Shown: one piece after another, positions 5,298 to 12,660 of the stretch | Layout: the number at the start of each line of letters is the position of its first letter | Position numbering within the stretch: the first letter of the stretch is position 1 | Source of the DNA: Planctomycetota bacterium | Lineage (GTDB): Bacteria; Planctomycetota; Phycisphaerae; UBA1845; PWPN01 | NCBI GenBank assembly: GCA_016209665.1 | Contig: JACQVT010000320.1 | Span: 1 to 12,660 of the forward strand | Reading direction: 5' to 3' | Length of the DNA: 12,660 bases | Notes under the pieces: generated by a model | The model's input: only the letters and a program-made list of their open reading frames with translations | Databases searched by the model: none | What the model was told of the DNA's origin: nothing | Translations under genes and position numbers: made by a program

Positions 5298-7398
5298 AGT
5301 TCTCAACCTCGCCAGCGCATTGCTTCGCGGCCATGGCTACCTGCTTGAGGACGACACGCGGGCCAGGCTCGACGCCCTGCACCGGGACGGCCGGGAAGGC
5401 GGCCGGCAGATGCGGGAAGGCAAAGATGACCAGGCGAAACAGAAAGGGGCTGAGAAGCGCGCGGCGGCCGCCGAGGGCATCATCGCCCTGTTCGACACCT
5501 ACCCTGGGCTGATCCGGCGGGAACTGCGCGAGGGGCATGAAGTCCTGCCCCCGCTGGACCCGATCCACCTGCGGGCGACCACCGACGCGATCCTCATCCG
5601 CACGGAGATCCAGCCATCCGGCGATTCGGCCGCCGTTCATGCCACGGTGAACGAGCAGGACTTCAGCAACATGCCGAACGAGTGGCAGGTGGGACCGATC
5701 GACGTATCCAATGACGGCGTGTCGTTCATCCTGCTCACGCTGAGAAACGTGCCCAAGGGCACGATCGACCAGCGGATGGACATCCGGGCGGGCAACCGCG
5801 TGTTCCGTCAGATGATCCAGTTCCGGACGCCGCCGCCGGGCCGGCTGAAGATGACGGTGGTAGCGGAGACGGGCCAGCCGATCCCGGCCATGGTCCGGCT
5901 CGTCCGCAAGCTGACCGGCCAGACGCAGCGCCCCTCCAACGCCGTTCCGATCGAGGGGCAGTTCGACACCCAGGGCCGCCGGACCAGCGAGCGGGAACTC
6001 ATCGTCCCCACGCCCACCAAGGGCAGCTACTACTGCATGCCGGAGCCGGTCAATATGGAGGCCCCGGCGGGGGAATGGCAGGTGATCATCCGCCACGGCA
6101 TCGAGTATCTGCCCGTGACCGACAGCTTCACCATCGAGCCCGGCCAGACGACGGAGGAGACCTACACCATGCGCCGTTGGGTCGACATGCGCAAGCTCGG
6201 CTGGTACTCCGGCGACGACCACGCCCATTGCCGAATCCTTAGCGACGATGACGCCGATTGTCTGATGGCCTACGCGAAGGCCGAGGACGTGCACCTCGTG
6301 AACGTCGTCAAGATGGGCGACATCTTTCGCACGTGGTTCGAGCAGCGGGGCTTCGGCCCGGATTACCGCGTCATCGACGGCGACTACGTGCTCTCGCCGG
6401 GCCAGGAGTGTCCGCGGACGCACCAGCAGCTCGGCCACACCATCTCGATGAACACCAAGCGCATGGTCCGCGACACCGAGCAGTACTACCTGTACGACCG
6501 GGTGTTCGACCAGGTGCACGCCATGGGCGGGCTGAGCGGCTACGCGCACGTGAACAGCAACATGTTCCACGTCCACCGCGACATGGCGATCAACATCCCC
6601 AAGCGGAAGATCGACTTCGTCGAGGTGTTGCAGTTCGCCCATCTGGGCGTGGACGTCTGGTACCGCTTCCTGAACGCGGGGTTCAAGGTGACGGCTTCGG
6701 CCGGCTCGGATATCCCGTGGGGCGGAACGATGGGCGAGGTGCGGGTCTACGCCCACGTCGGCGACCAGCCGTTCACCGCCGACGCCTGGTTCGAGGCCCT
6801 GCGCCGCGGCCGAACGTTCGTGACCAACGGACCCATGTTGGAGTTCAAGGTCGACGACGCGATGCCCGGCGATGAGCTGGTCGTCAAGGAAGACCGCAAG
6901 CTGCACGTCAAGGCCCGGGCCTGGGGCGACCCCGGGTTCATCCTGCCCGCCAAGCTGGTGATCGTCCAGCAGGGTGACGAGGTCAAAGTGGTGGAGTCGT
7001 CCGACAACCAGCAACGGGAACTGTCGGTCGAGATGGATATCGACGCCGGGCCGGGCTTCTGGATCGCGGCCCACGCCGTCGGCACCAACGGCGAGCACGC
7101 CCACACCACGCCGGTCTACGTGACGCGGCCCGGCCTGCGGTTCTGGAAGCACCAGGACGCCGATCGGCTCATCGACCAGGCCACCCGATCGCTCGATGAG
7201 GTCGAGAAGATCGTGGCCGACGCTCGGGAAAAGGACCGCCAGGGCCAGCTCGAGGACGACCGCACGCTCAAGCAGTTGGCCCTCCAGGGGGCGGAGTTGC
7301 TCGAGCGCGTCGCCGACGCCCGCAAGATCTGGCAGGACCTCCGAGAGGTCGCCGCCAAGGAGGCACCCATCCGCGCCAAACTGTCCGGCGGAAAGTGA
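5197..7398 (+). CDS. CehA/McbA-family PHP-type metallohydrolase, exported
   Basis: This 733-aa protein has a signal peptide (hydrophobic residues 8-20, cleavage near AGA at 23-25), so it acts outside the cytoplasm. The PHP metal-binding motifs appear in order: GDDHAH (339-344), E404, GHTISMN with H414, GYAH with H451, and AGSD with D505. They are followed by the GRTFVTNGP signature (538-546) usual in CehA/McbA proteins. The first 100 residues are helical and charged, 215-330 looks like a beta-sandwich, and 650-733 a coiled helical tail. Named relatives hydrolyse carbaryl, but most members have unknown substrates, and I would not infer pesticide hydrolysis. Phosphoester or other ester hydrolysis is possible. 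The start is supported by GGGAGG nine to ten bases upstream. The gene overlaps the EF-hand gene before it and is probably expressed with it. Confidence 0.9.
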   Translation: MSRLTALRILATSLLTLGLGARAGAAPEVAEPGEVLNLASALLRGHGYLLEDDTRARLDALHRDGREGGRQMREGKDDQAKQKGAEKRAAAAEGIIALFDTYPGLIRRELREGHEVLPPLDPIHLRATTDAILIRTEIQPSGDSAAVHATVNEQDFSNMPNEWQVGPIDVSNDGVSFILLTLRNVPKGTIDQRMDIRAGNRVFRQMIQFRTPPPGRLKMTVVAETGQPIPAMVRLVRKLTGQTQRPSNAVPIEGQFDTQGRRTSERELIVPTPTKGSYYCMPEPVNMEAPAGEWQVIIRHGIEYLPVTDSFTIEPGQTTEETYTMRRWVDMRKLGWYSGDDHAHCRILSDDDADCLMAYAKAEDVHLVNVVKMGDIFRTWFEQRGFGPDYRVIDGDYVLSPGQECPRTHQQLGHTISMNTKRMVRDTEQYYLYDRVFDQVHAMGGLSGYAHVNSNMFHVHRDMAINIPKRKIDFVEVLQFAHLGVDVWYRFLNAGFKVTASAGSDIPWGGTMGEVRVYAHVGDQPFTADAWFEALRRGRTFVTNGPMLEFKVDDAMPGDELVVKEDRKLHVKARAWGDPGFILPAKLVIVQQGDEVKVVESSDNQQRELSVEMDIDAGPGFWIAAHAVGTNGEHAHTTPVYVTRPGLRFWKHQDADRLIDQATRSLDEVEKIVADAREKDRQGQLEDDRTLKQLALQGAELLERVADARKIWQDLREVAAKEAPIRAKLSGGK

Positions 7399-7411
7399 CC
7401 ACGCAACGAGC

Positions 7412-7429
7412 CGCGGGTTTATCCCCGCG
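7412..7429. terminator. Weak hairpin between converging genes
   Basis: cgcggg (7412-7417) pairs with cccgcg (7424-7429) around a 6-base loop, 14 bases after the metallohydrolase stop codon. The Rieske gene converges from the other side. There is no T-run, so termination here is a guess from position. Confidence 0.3.
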
Positions 7430-7464
7430 CATGGCCAGCCACTCGTCACGCGCGGCATACGAGT

Positions 7465-7821
7465 TCAACGCTGCCGACAGTCGAGATCGTAGTTCGTCCG
7501 GGGCGGTTCGTGCGGAATCGCCGCGTAGACCGTGCCGTCACGCAGCTCGCAGGGGTAGACCCGCAGGCGGAAATCGGGCATGTTCTCGTCCGTCAGGCCC
7601 GTTTTGAGGTCCCACGGCCAATAGTGCACCGGGCACACCACGCAGCCGTCGCGGACTTCGCCCTCGCCGAGCGGCCCCCCCGCGTGCGGACACACCCCGT
7701 CGGTCACGTGAAAGCTGCCGTCGTCGTTGCACACGATGCAGCAGCGGTCGTTGACCTGCACGCGCACCGGCTTGCCGACCGGCACCCGATCCGCCGCAAT
7801 CACCGGCACAAGATCACACAT
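7465..7821 (-). CDS. Rieske [2Fe-2S] ferredoxin-type protein
   Basis: This 118-aa single-domain Rieske protein is a small electron carrier. Both halves of the cluster-binding motif are present: C-P-H (44-46) and C-P-V-H (63-66), sixteen residues apart, within HVTDGVCPHAGGPLGEGEV and DGCVVCPVHYWPWDLKTG. The size and single domain fit ferredoxins of the BphF/NirD type, not oxygenase large subunits. There is no signal peptide or membrane segment, so it should be cytoplasmic. A longer frame opens at 7980, but the start at 7821 has GGAGG nine bases upstream and begins where the family begins; the extra upstream residues are antisense to transposase debris. No partner reductase, oxygenase or nitrite reductase is nearby, so its redox partner is unknown. 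Confidence 0.92.
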   Translation of the reverse strand: MCDLVPVIAADRVPVGKPVRVQVNDRCCIVCNDDGSFHVTDGVCPHAGGPLGEGEVRDGCVVCPVHYWPWDLKTGLTDENMPDFRLRVYPCELRDGTVYAAIPHEPPRTNYDLDCRQR

Positions 7822-7956
7822 ACCGACCGACCTCCGCAACCCGCCGCCGCTCCGTTGCCAGTCCCATGAAGGAATCGCGTCCCGGAAAACACGTTGAGCA
7901 GCGGGGCAGCGAACCACCCGCCCCAACCTGGACTCTCCCAAGGACAACCGGCCACA

Positions 7957-8040
7957 CCGTACGTCGGCATCGACCTGCACGAGTGGAGTTTAACCGTTTG
8001 CGTTCCCGATGAGCAAGGCGACGTGGTGCTGCCAAGTTGA
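7957..8040 (+). pseudogene. IS110-family transposase N-terminal remnant
   Basis: Read from 7957 to the stop at 8038-8040, the frame gives PYVGIDLHEWSLTVCVPDEQ followed by GDVVLPS. This resembles the start of IS110-family DEDD transposases, where Y-V-G-I-D carries the first catalytic Asp and is followed by a strand ending in V-x-D-E-x-G-x-V-V. Only about 27 codons remain. No ATG is in place at the expected site just before Tyr, and a stop follows where the family continues for 300 or more residues. I found no further transposase sequence in any frame after it. It is therefore a relic of an insertion, not an active element. Confidence 0.7.
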
Positions 8041-8068
8041 GTCGGCGCCGGCTGAATGTGGGTGTTCC

Positions 8069-8093
8069 CGCCTGTGCGTCGCTTTGACAGGCG
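8069..8093. other. Stem-loop after the transposase relic
   Basis: cgcctgt (8069-8075) pairs with acaggcg (8087-8093) around an 11-base loop. It may be an end structure of the decayed insertion or a terminator, but no T-run follows. Confidence 0.4.
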
Positions 8094-8109
8094 TAGCAGG
8101 ACGAACATA

Positions 8110-8131
8110 ATCGGATGAATGAGCATCCGAT
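8110..8131. other. Perfect 8-bp stem-loop upstream of glycosidase-like gene
   Basis: atcggatg (8110-8117) pairs with catccgat (8124-8131) around a 6-base loop, about 87 bases before the gene start at 8218. It could be an operator or a leader structure. The only support is symmetry and position. Confidence 0.35.
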
Positions 8132-8217
8132 CCCCGTCGTACGCATTCCAGCCGCCCGGTTCGACGTATCGCTCACAAAAAAGCAACGCCCGTCTATTGC
8201 CAGCAGAACCTGGATCC

Positions 8218-9827
8218 ATGCGGTCTGCCGGCGGAGGAGTATGGCGCCTGCTTCGATGTCGGGCCGCCTTGCTTGTCGCGATTCTGCTCCTGTGGCCACC
8301 CACCAACTGGGCCCAGCGAGCCGCGGATGGCGCTGAACCCGACGTGAAAACCGCCCAGCGCTGGTGGCCTCCGTTAACCAACGTCTACACGCCGATCGGA
8401 TGGAAGAACCACCTGTTTCGGTTCAACGTCTATTACATGCCAACGAGTACCTTCGCCGCAACGCCCAGTATGGTGAGATCATCGCCCAGAAAATGCCGGA
8501 CTCGGGGCATTATACGAACCTGACGGGATCGCAGGTCTACGCCCGGATGTGGGCCACGCCGACGACGATGTTCGACACCATGCTGCTCGACACGCTGGGC
8601 TACCACGCCGCGGTCGCCCGCTATCTCGAGATCTTTCGGGACACGCAGGGAACGGTCAAGCCGCCGGGGCCGAGCTACACGCTGCATCCCGGTTACCTGG
8701 CCACTCCCAAGAGCCTGACCTCCGTCGACTGGCTGTCCGACCACGGGGCCATTCTTCACGCCGTCTGCTACCACGCCCTGCTGACAGACGACCGGGAGTT
8801 CATCGACCGGTGGCTGCCGTCGATCATTAAGGCGTGCGTGTTCATCCGCGACGCCCGGGGGATCGCGAATCATGACGGGGTGCCCGGCGTGCTTCCGCCG
8901 GCGGTCGCGACAGACCGTGGGATCGCCACGCAGGCGGTGTGGAACATTGGCTGGCATTATCGGGGCCTGACCAGCGCTGTCGCCCTGTTGAAACGGCTCG
9001 GGCATCCGCAGGTCGAAACATGGATCCGCGAAGCCGAGGACTTCCGCACCACGTTCGTAGGGGCGCTCCGGGAGCAGACCCGGCACATGCCGACCTGGAC
9101 CGATGCCTCCGGCGCGAAGCATCACATCGTTCCCACGTCGCTGTCCGGCGGTGAGGACTTCTCCCACGCGTTCTATCTGGACACCGGCCCGCTGTTTCTG
9201 GTGTACGCCGGCCTGCTCGAGGCTCGCGATCAGTTGATGCAATCCACGCTGAAGTTCTTCCGCGAAGGTCCCAACCACCTCGCCTTCGATCCGTACGGCA
9301 ACCACGAGCAGCCGGCGGTGCTGATCCACGAGATCTCCAGTTGCGAGCCCTGCGCGAGCTTCAACCTGTTCCACAGCCACCAGTCGGGCGACCGCGGCCG
9401 CTTCCTCGAGGGCATGTACAGCATGATGACGGGTGGCCACTCGCAACAGACGTACACCGCCTGCGAGACGCGGGGCGGAATCACCGGCATCGCCGGCCAC
9501 ATCGGGATCTATGCCATCCGCCTGTGCGCGGTCGACGATCTGCTCGAACCGGACACGCTGCATCTGCTCAGACTGGTGCCCAAGGCCTGGCTGAGTCGGG
9601 CGCAGAAGACGCACTTCGAGGCCATCCCGACAATCTTTGGCCCCGTAACGGTGGTGTTTGAGCCCAGTGCTGAAGCAACCTCACTGCAGGTCGAGTATGC
9701 CCCGCACTTTCATCATCCGCCCAAACGAGTGGTGATTCACGGACCACCGCTGCCCGGACTGACGAGCGTGGTCGTCAATAGCCGGATGATCGCCATGCGC
9801 CCGGGCGGCACGGTTGTGGTTGAGTGA
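8218..9827 (+). pseudogene. Six-hairpin glycosidase-like exported protein, broken by a frameshift
   Basis: Two overlapping frames together make one protein. The first (from 8218) encodes a signal peptide (basic start, then ALLVAILLLWPP, cleavage near WAQ/RA) and then WWPPLTNVYTPIGWKNHLFR, FNVYY. The second continues from 8436 with HANEYLRRNAQYGEII and runs to 9827. Codon TAC (8434-8436) must share its last C with CAT (8436-8438); one extra C would join them as VYYHANEYL. The repaired protein would have about 536 aa. The body looks like an alpha/alpha toroid of the six-hairpin glycosidase superfamily: repeated helix pairs such as DWLSDHGAILHAVCYHALLT and TQAVWNIGWHYRGLTSAVAL, with a beta-rich C-terminal part. 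No GH family number is assigned. If the lesion is real, the second frame lacks the signal peptide (its first ATG is 8364). A sequencing deletion is the main alternative. Confidence 0.75.
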
Positions 9828-9885
9828 CAGTGCCTCCCGCAACCTAACCACATGGCCGCGCCCGCCACCGCCGCGACGCGGAAGC

Positions 9886-9993
9886 TAAGTAGGTGCGCAG
9901 AATGACCTACACAACCCAAACTATCGTAAGTCACCCCATGGAAGGGGTTTACGGGGATGGTCCACTTGGCAAATCATTCTGCGCTCCTACTTA
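9886..9993. mobile_element. MITE-like element with 20-bp terminal inverted repeats
   Basis: The ends 9886-9905 and 9974-9993 are reverse complements with one mismatch in 20 bases (core gcgcagaatga with tcattctgcgc). Each outer end begins with TA, as would be left by an element that duplicates a TA target, such as the IS630/Tc1-mariner type; the TA is however also part of the palindrome. The 68-base interior carries an imperfect hairpin (acccc 9932-9936 with ggggt, flanked by gtaa and ttac) and no gene. It would need a transposase supplied elsewhere. Confidence 0.55.
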
Positions 9994-9995
9994 CT

Positions 9996-10060
9996 GTGCA
10001 TCCTAAAACCCTGAAAACCGACCGGCTGGAAGCCGGTCCCACACGGGTTTTAGGATGCAC
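9996..10060. repeat. Nested hairpin repeat, copy 2 of the 4363-4415 family
   Basis: The outer arms gtgcatcctaaaaccc (9996-10011) and gggttttaggatgcac (10045-10060) pair perfectly over 16 bases. Inside lies a second perfect stem, gaccggct (10020-10027) with agccggtc (10031-10038), with a 3-base loop. The inner part, 10020-10043, matches 4392-4415 at 22 of 24 positions. It ends two bases after the lipoprotein stop codon at 10063 (minus strand), so it could also serve as that gene's transcription terminator. Confidence 0.8.
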
Positions 10061-10062
10061 TC

Positions 10063-11403
10063 TTAGACGCCGGGACGCGATAATGCGGGGCCCGGCAAAT
10101 CGACGGCCCTGATCGAGATGTGATTCGAATAGTCCACCGTCACAATCCGCCCGCCATCGAATGCCCATGCGCCAGCCGACGTCTTCGGATTCGTTGCGTC
10201 CCGTTCACTGTTGCCCAGGGCAACAACGTTGCGCAAGTCATGAGTGAAAGCCCATCGGTCGCCAGGGCTGCCTCCGGTCACGAACCATCTGGCGGCAGGC
10301 GACGGATATATCCACGGAGCACGATCACCACCTAAGCCACACTCCCTCTGAAGCTTCCGGGCCACGGGCAGGACCTCCCAGGGGCGAGGTCTTACCAGAC
10401 AGCCGCCACGGTCAAGGCTATTTGCGATGAAGAACTGGCCAGCGGGGGTTGTTGTGGGTTCCACCTGCGGCGGGAAGCCGGGGAAATCCTGCGCGAACGG
10501 GCCACTGAGGTCTTCGACTTTCCCTGTTCTGGGCTCCAACAGCAGAGCCTGTATGTGCCCTTTGGAGCGGTTGTCCTCGCTGACGCACAAGGCCAGGGAA
10601 TCGTCGGGCATCCATGCCACTCCTTCAGTGTGGGCGTCCGATTGTCCGAACGATACGGCTTGCCCCGTCGTGATGTCGAGGCACCGGAACCGTCCACGGG
10701 GCCAGTGATCCATGTAGACGACATAACGCCCGGACGGCGAGAAGTACTCGTCCGTCTCGATGCCGGCAGATCCTCCAGGACGTGCGGTCACTCCGTCCTC
10801 GCGAAAAGCCGGCACCCCTGCCTTCGCGAACTCATTGATGGATTGGCGCCTGAAGATCCGGTCGGCGGTATCACGGTGCTTGCCGCGCACGTTGGCGTAC
10901 GCAGCATAGACGATCTCATTGTCGCCATGCCAGGCGTAGCTTGTCACCAACTCGTCCGCGAAGCTGATCTGTCGAAGACGACCGTCGTCAAGCCTTAGGA
11001 CACTCAGGCGGGCCCCGCTGAGAATGGCGATGTGCCGGGAATCGGGGGAAAACGACATCCCGATGAGAGTGGCCAGATCATGGCCACCTTGTTGAAGCAG
11101 GACCGCTCTGGCTGTGGTCGACTTCTTGCGGTCCAGAGCACCGATCGACGACCAGACAACCTTTGCCGTCTGAGCGAGTCGAGGCGAATCGACCATCGGC
11201 AACTCGAGAGAGTCGATCCAAAGATACGCGATCGTCTCATGATCCGGTGCAACCATGAGGCTGGTCGGATGGCTGAAGCTGACGCAGCCGGCCACGCAAG
11301 CACAGATAACCAGACCGACACACGGAAGCAGTCGGGACAGCCTGTCGCCGAATCGACTGCCCGGAATCGTGGTGCATGCTGCTGGTCGCGTCAGGCATCC
11401 CAT
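10063..11403 (-). CDS. Lipoprotein with TolB/WD40-like beta-propeller repeats
   Basis: This 446-aa protein is a likely lipoprotein with the lipobox V-A-G-C ending at Cys40, after a hydrophobic core (LPCVGLVICACVAG) and a basic N-terminal part. The body shows repeated short blades of the TolB/WD40 kind: GMSFSPDSRHIAIL, YAWHGDNEIVYAAY, DEYFSPSGRYVVYMD, GVAWMPDDSLALCV, YPSPAARWFVTGG and GAWAFDGGRIVTVD. Each has the [FW]-S-P-D-G-x-x-[ILV] pattern of a propeller strand. Such proteins usually act in binding, with no catalytic residues. I do not recognise a specific family. The ATG at 11403 is the only suitable start before the lipobox; the ribosome binding site (GGGGA) is weak. It lies 102 bases downstream of the DUF4838 gene on the same strand and may share its transcript. 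Confidence 0.8.
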   Translation of the reverse strand: MGCLTRPAACTTIPGSRFGDRLSRLLPCVGLVICACVAGCVSFSHPTSLMVAPDHETIAYLWIDSLELPMVDSPRLAQTAKVVWSSIGALDRKKSTTARAVLLQQGGHDLATLIGMSFSPDSRHIAILSGARLSVLRLDDGRLRQISFADELVTSYAWHGDNEIVYAAYANVRGKHRDTADRIFRRQSINEFAKAGVPAFREDGVTARPGGSAGIETDEYFSPSGRYVVYMDHWPRGRFRCLDITTGQAVSFGQSDAHTEGVAWMPDDSLALCVSEDNRSKGHIQALLLEPRTGKVEDLSGPFAQDFPGFPPQVEPTTTPAGQFFIANSLDRGGCLVRPRPWEVLPVARKLQRECGLGGDRAPWIYPSPAARWFVTGGSPGDRWAFTHDLRNVVALGNSERDATNPKTSAGAWAFDGGRIVTVDYSNHISIRAVDLPGPALSRPGV

Positions 11404-11505
11404 GACGGGTCCCCAGGTAGGATCGAGTTCGTCAGGAAACCTTATCGCAGCCGGAGCCGACAGAACCGCTGGAGCCGCATCGCCAGGACCGGTCGAGCGA
11501 AGACC

Positions 11506-12660
11506 TCATTTCGCCGCAGGCTGGGTGGCCTGGCTCTTGAGCCAGTCGATGCCGCGGGACTCGGCGACGTGCGTCATCTTGATGGCCTCGGCCGTGCGCA
11601 TGAACTGCTCGTAGACCGCTTGCCGCGAGTCGGCCACCGGCCAGGGGATGCTCGCCGTCTTGGCCTCGGCTTGCAGCCGGTCCCACTGAACGATGAGCGC
11701 ATACAGCACCGGCAGTTCGGCCACCAGGACACGCTGATGCAGGCGGGCATTGTCGCCTGCCGCCTGCTCGGCCAGCTTGAGCTGTTCCAGCCCGGACGAC
11801 AGCGTCTGAATCGATAGGAACTTCGCATCTTCCTTCGAGAAGCAGCCGAGGAAATCGCCGCTGGCGTCGACGGCCCGGTGCATCGTCGCCAGGTACGCCC
11901 GGATGTGCTTTCCGGCCGGGCCGTAGTAGCCGTCGATGAACTCATCGATCAGCTTGCGGCCGTCCAGCGTCGGGTCCCACAGCAGCCTCGCCAGCACCCA
12001 CGCCCGCAGCTCCATCATCTCGGCACCCCAGGTGTGGTAGGCCCCCTGCTCGAACAGCCCCTTGACGTGGTGGGCCGCGAAGAACGCCACGTTGGGTCCC
12101 AGCACCTCGAGGTTCGGATGCGGCAGCACGTAATGCCTAAAGTTGGTCGTGTAGTCCCACACGTACAGCCGGTCGCAGATCTTCGACCAGCCTTCGATGT
12201 CTTTGCGGAACGCCTCGTTGGCCGGATCGGTCAGCGGCTTGCTGAAGGAACACTCGATGCTGCACAGCCACACCACCACGTTGTGCCGCGGGCGAACGTG
12301 CAGCGGGGGCTTGCGGGTGTACTGGTAGGCCAGCGTGCTGATCGCCACCCGCGGGAAGTCCTTCTCGGTCTCCTCGGCCACCGCGTTGACGAACCGCAGC
12401 ATCGAGCCGGCCGGGCTGCCCTCCTCCTGGTCGATGGCCGCGCACTTCGGGCACGCGCAGGGGCGATGCCAGTCGTTCTGCGACACCGACGCCATCGTCG
12501 CGGCGGGGTGCTTCGCCAGCCGCTCCTTGAGGTTCCTGACCAACTCCGCCCGCAGCTCGTCGTTGGTCAGGCACAACTGGGCGTGGTCGTGCGTGCGCTT
12601 CCCGTCGATCTCGCTGAACCACTCGGGGTGGTCCTTGAAGTACTTGTCGGGCGGGATCAA
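11506..12660 (-). CDS. DUF4838 domain-containing protein, 3' part (5' end outside window)
   Basis: The visible 384 residues are the C-terminal part of a DUF4838 protein, a family common in planctomycetes and related in fold to glycoside hydrolases such as alpha-glucuronidases. Recognisable blocks, in order, are KYFKDHPEWFSEIDGKR, LCLTNDELRAELVRN, MASVSQNDWHRPCACPKC, GSPAGSMLRFVNAVAEETE, STLAYQYTRKPP, CSIECSFSKPL, LYVWDYTTNFRHYVLPHPN, HHVKGLFEQGAYHTWGAEMM and LRAWVLARLLWDPTLDG, then YYGPAGKHIRAYL. The Met at 12660 is probably internal, because the family starts well before this point. Helical sequence fills the last 130 residues. The likely role is in polysaccharide or uronic acid breakdown, but the enzyme activity of DUF4838 proteins is inferred, not seen here. 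The Cys-x-x-Cys (CACPKC) may bind metal or form a disulphide. Confidence 0.9.
   Translation of the reverse strand: MIPPDKYFKDHPEWFSEIDGKRTHDHAQLCLTNDELRAELVRNLKERLAKHPAATMASVSQNDWHRPCACPKCAAIDQEEGSPAGSMLRFVNAVAEETEKDFPRVAISTLAYQYTRKPPLHVRPRHNVVVWLCSIECSFSKPLTDPANEAFRKDIEGWSKICDRLYVWDYTTNFRHYVLPHPNLEVLGPNVAFFAAHHVKGLFEQGAYHTWGAEMMELRAWVLARLLWDPTLDGRKLIDEFIDGYYGPAGKHIRAYLATMHRAVDASGDFLGCFSKEDAKFLSIQTLSSGLEQLKLAEQAAGDNARLHQRVLVAELPVLYALIVQWDRLQAEAKTASIPWPVADSRQAVYEQFMRTAEAIKMTHVAESRGIDWLKSQATQPAAK

Noticed and set aside
5179..7458. Very long open frame on the minus strand (759 codons) opposite the CehA/McbA gene
   Set aside because: It is the antisense shadow of a clear PHP-domain protein at high GC. 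Its translation is repetitive in V, H, L, D and R and shows no domain or signal.
8431..8440. Programmed -1 frameshift in the glycosidase-like gene
   Set aside because: No X-XXY-YYZ slippery sequence is at the junction and no strong stem lies just downstream. A lost base explains the pattern better.
1..12660. CRISPR array
   Set aside because: No regularly spaced direct repeats with unique spacers are present; the repeats seen are scattered palindromes.

Overview
The window looks like a chromosomal piece of a high-GC planctomycete, most likely class Phycisphaerae or a close relative. This is inferred from the mix of proteins: a PEP-CTERM sorted exported protein, a DUF4838 protein, a large CehA/McbA-type PHP metallohydrolase with a signal peptide, several lipoproteins or exported proteins of no known pathway, and GC-rich palindromic intergenic repeats. 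No marker gene fixes the taxonomy.

Layout, left to right. A tRNA-Ala(CGC) at 168-240 is followed by about 700 bases with no convincing gene but several hairpins and short repeats. A PEP-CTERM protein (941-1720, +) converges on a minus-strand block that reads rsmJ (4102-3335), then hicB-hicA (3286-2856), then a lipoprotein amidase (2788-1820). The gap upstream of rsmJ (4103-4457) holds two hairpin repeats. Then come an exported EF-hand protein (4458-5297, +) and a 733-aa CehA/McbA metallohydrolase (5197-7398, +), which overlap by 101 bases and are probably co-transcribed.

A lone Rieske ferredoxin (7821-7465, -) follows, next to a decayed fragment of an IS110-family transposase (about 7957-8040, +). 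An exported six-hairpin glycosidase-like gene (8218-9827, +) is broken by what looks like one lost C at about 8436. An intergenic stretch (9828-10062) is made almost entirely of palindromes: a MITE-like element with 20-bp terminal inverted repeats, then a nested hairpin. A TolB/WD40-like lipoprotein (11403-10063, -) and the 3' part of a DUF4838 gene (12660-11506, -, running off the window) complete it.

The identified functions are mostly separate. RsmJ modifies 16S rRNA, HicBA is a toxin-antitoxin pair, and the amidase acts on peptidoglycan. The EF-hand/CehA pair, the broken glycosidase-like gene and the DUF4838 gene are exported or carbohydrate-type proteins whose substrates cannot be read from sequence. 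I do not see a clear new multi-gene system. The points most worth a second look are the layered small repeats and mobile-element debris, the single-base lesion in the glycosidase-like gene, and the overlapping EF-hand/PHP pair.
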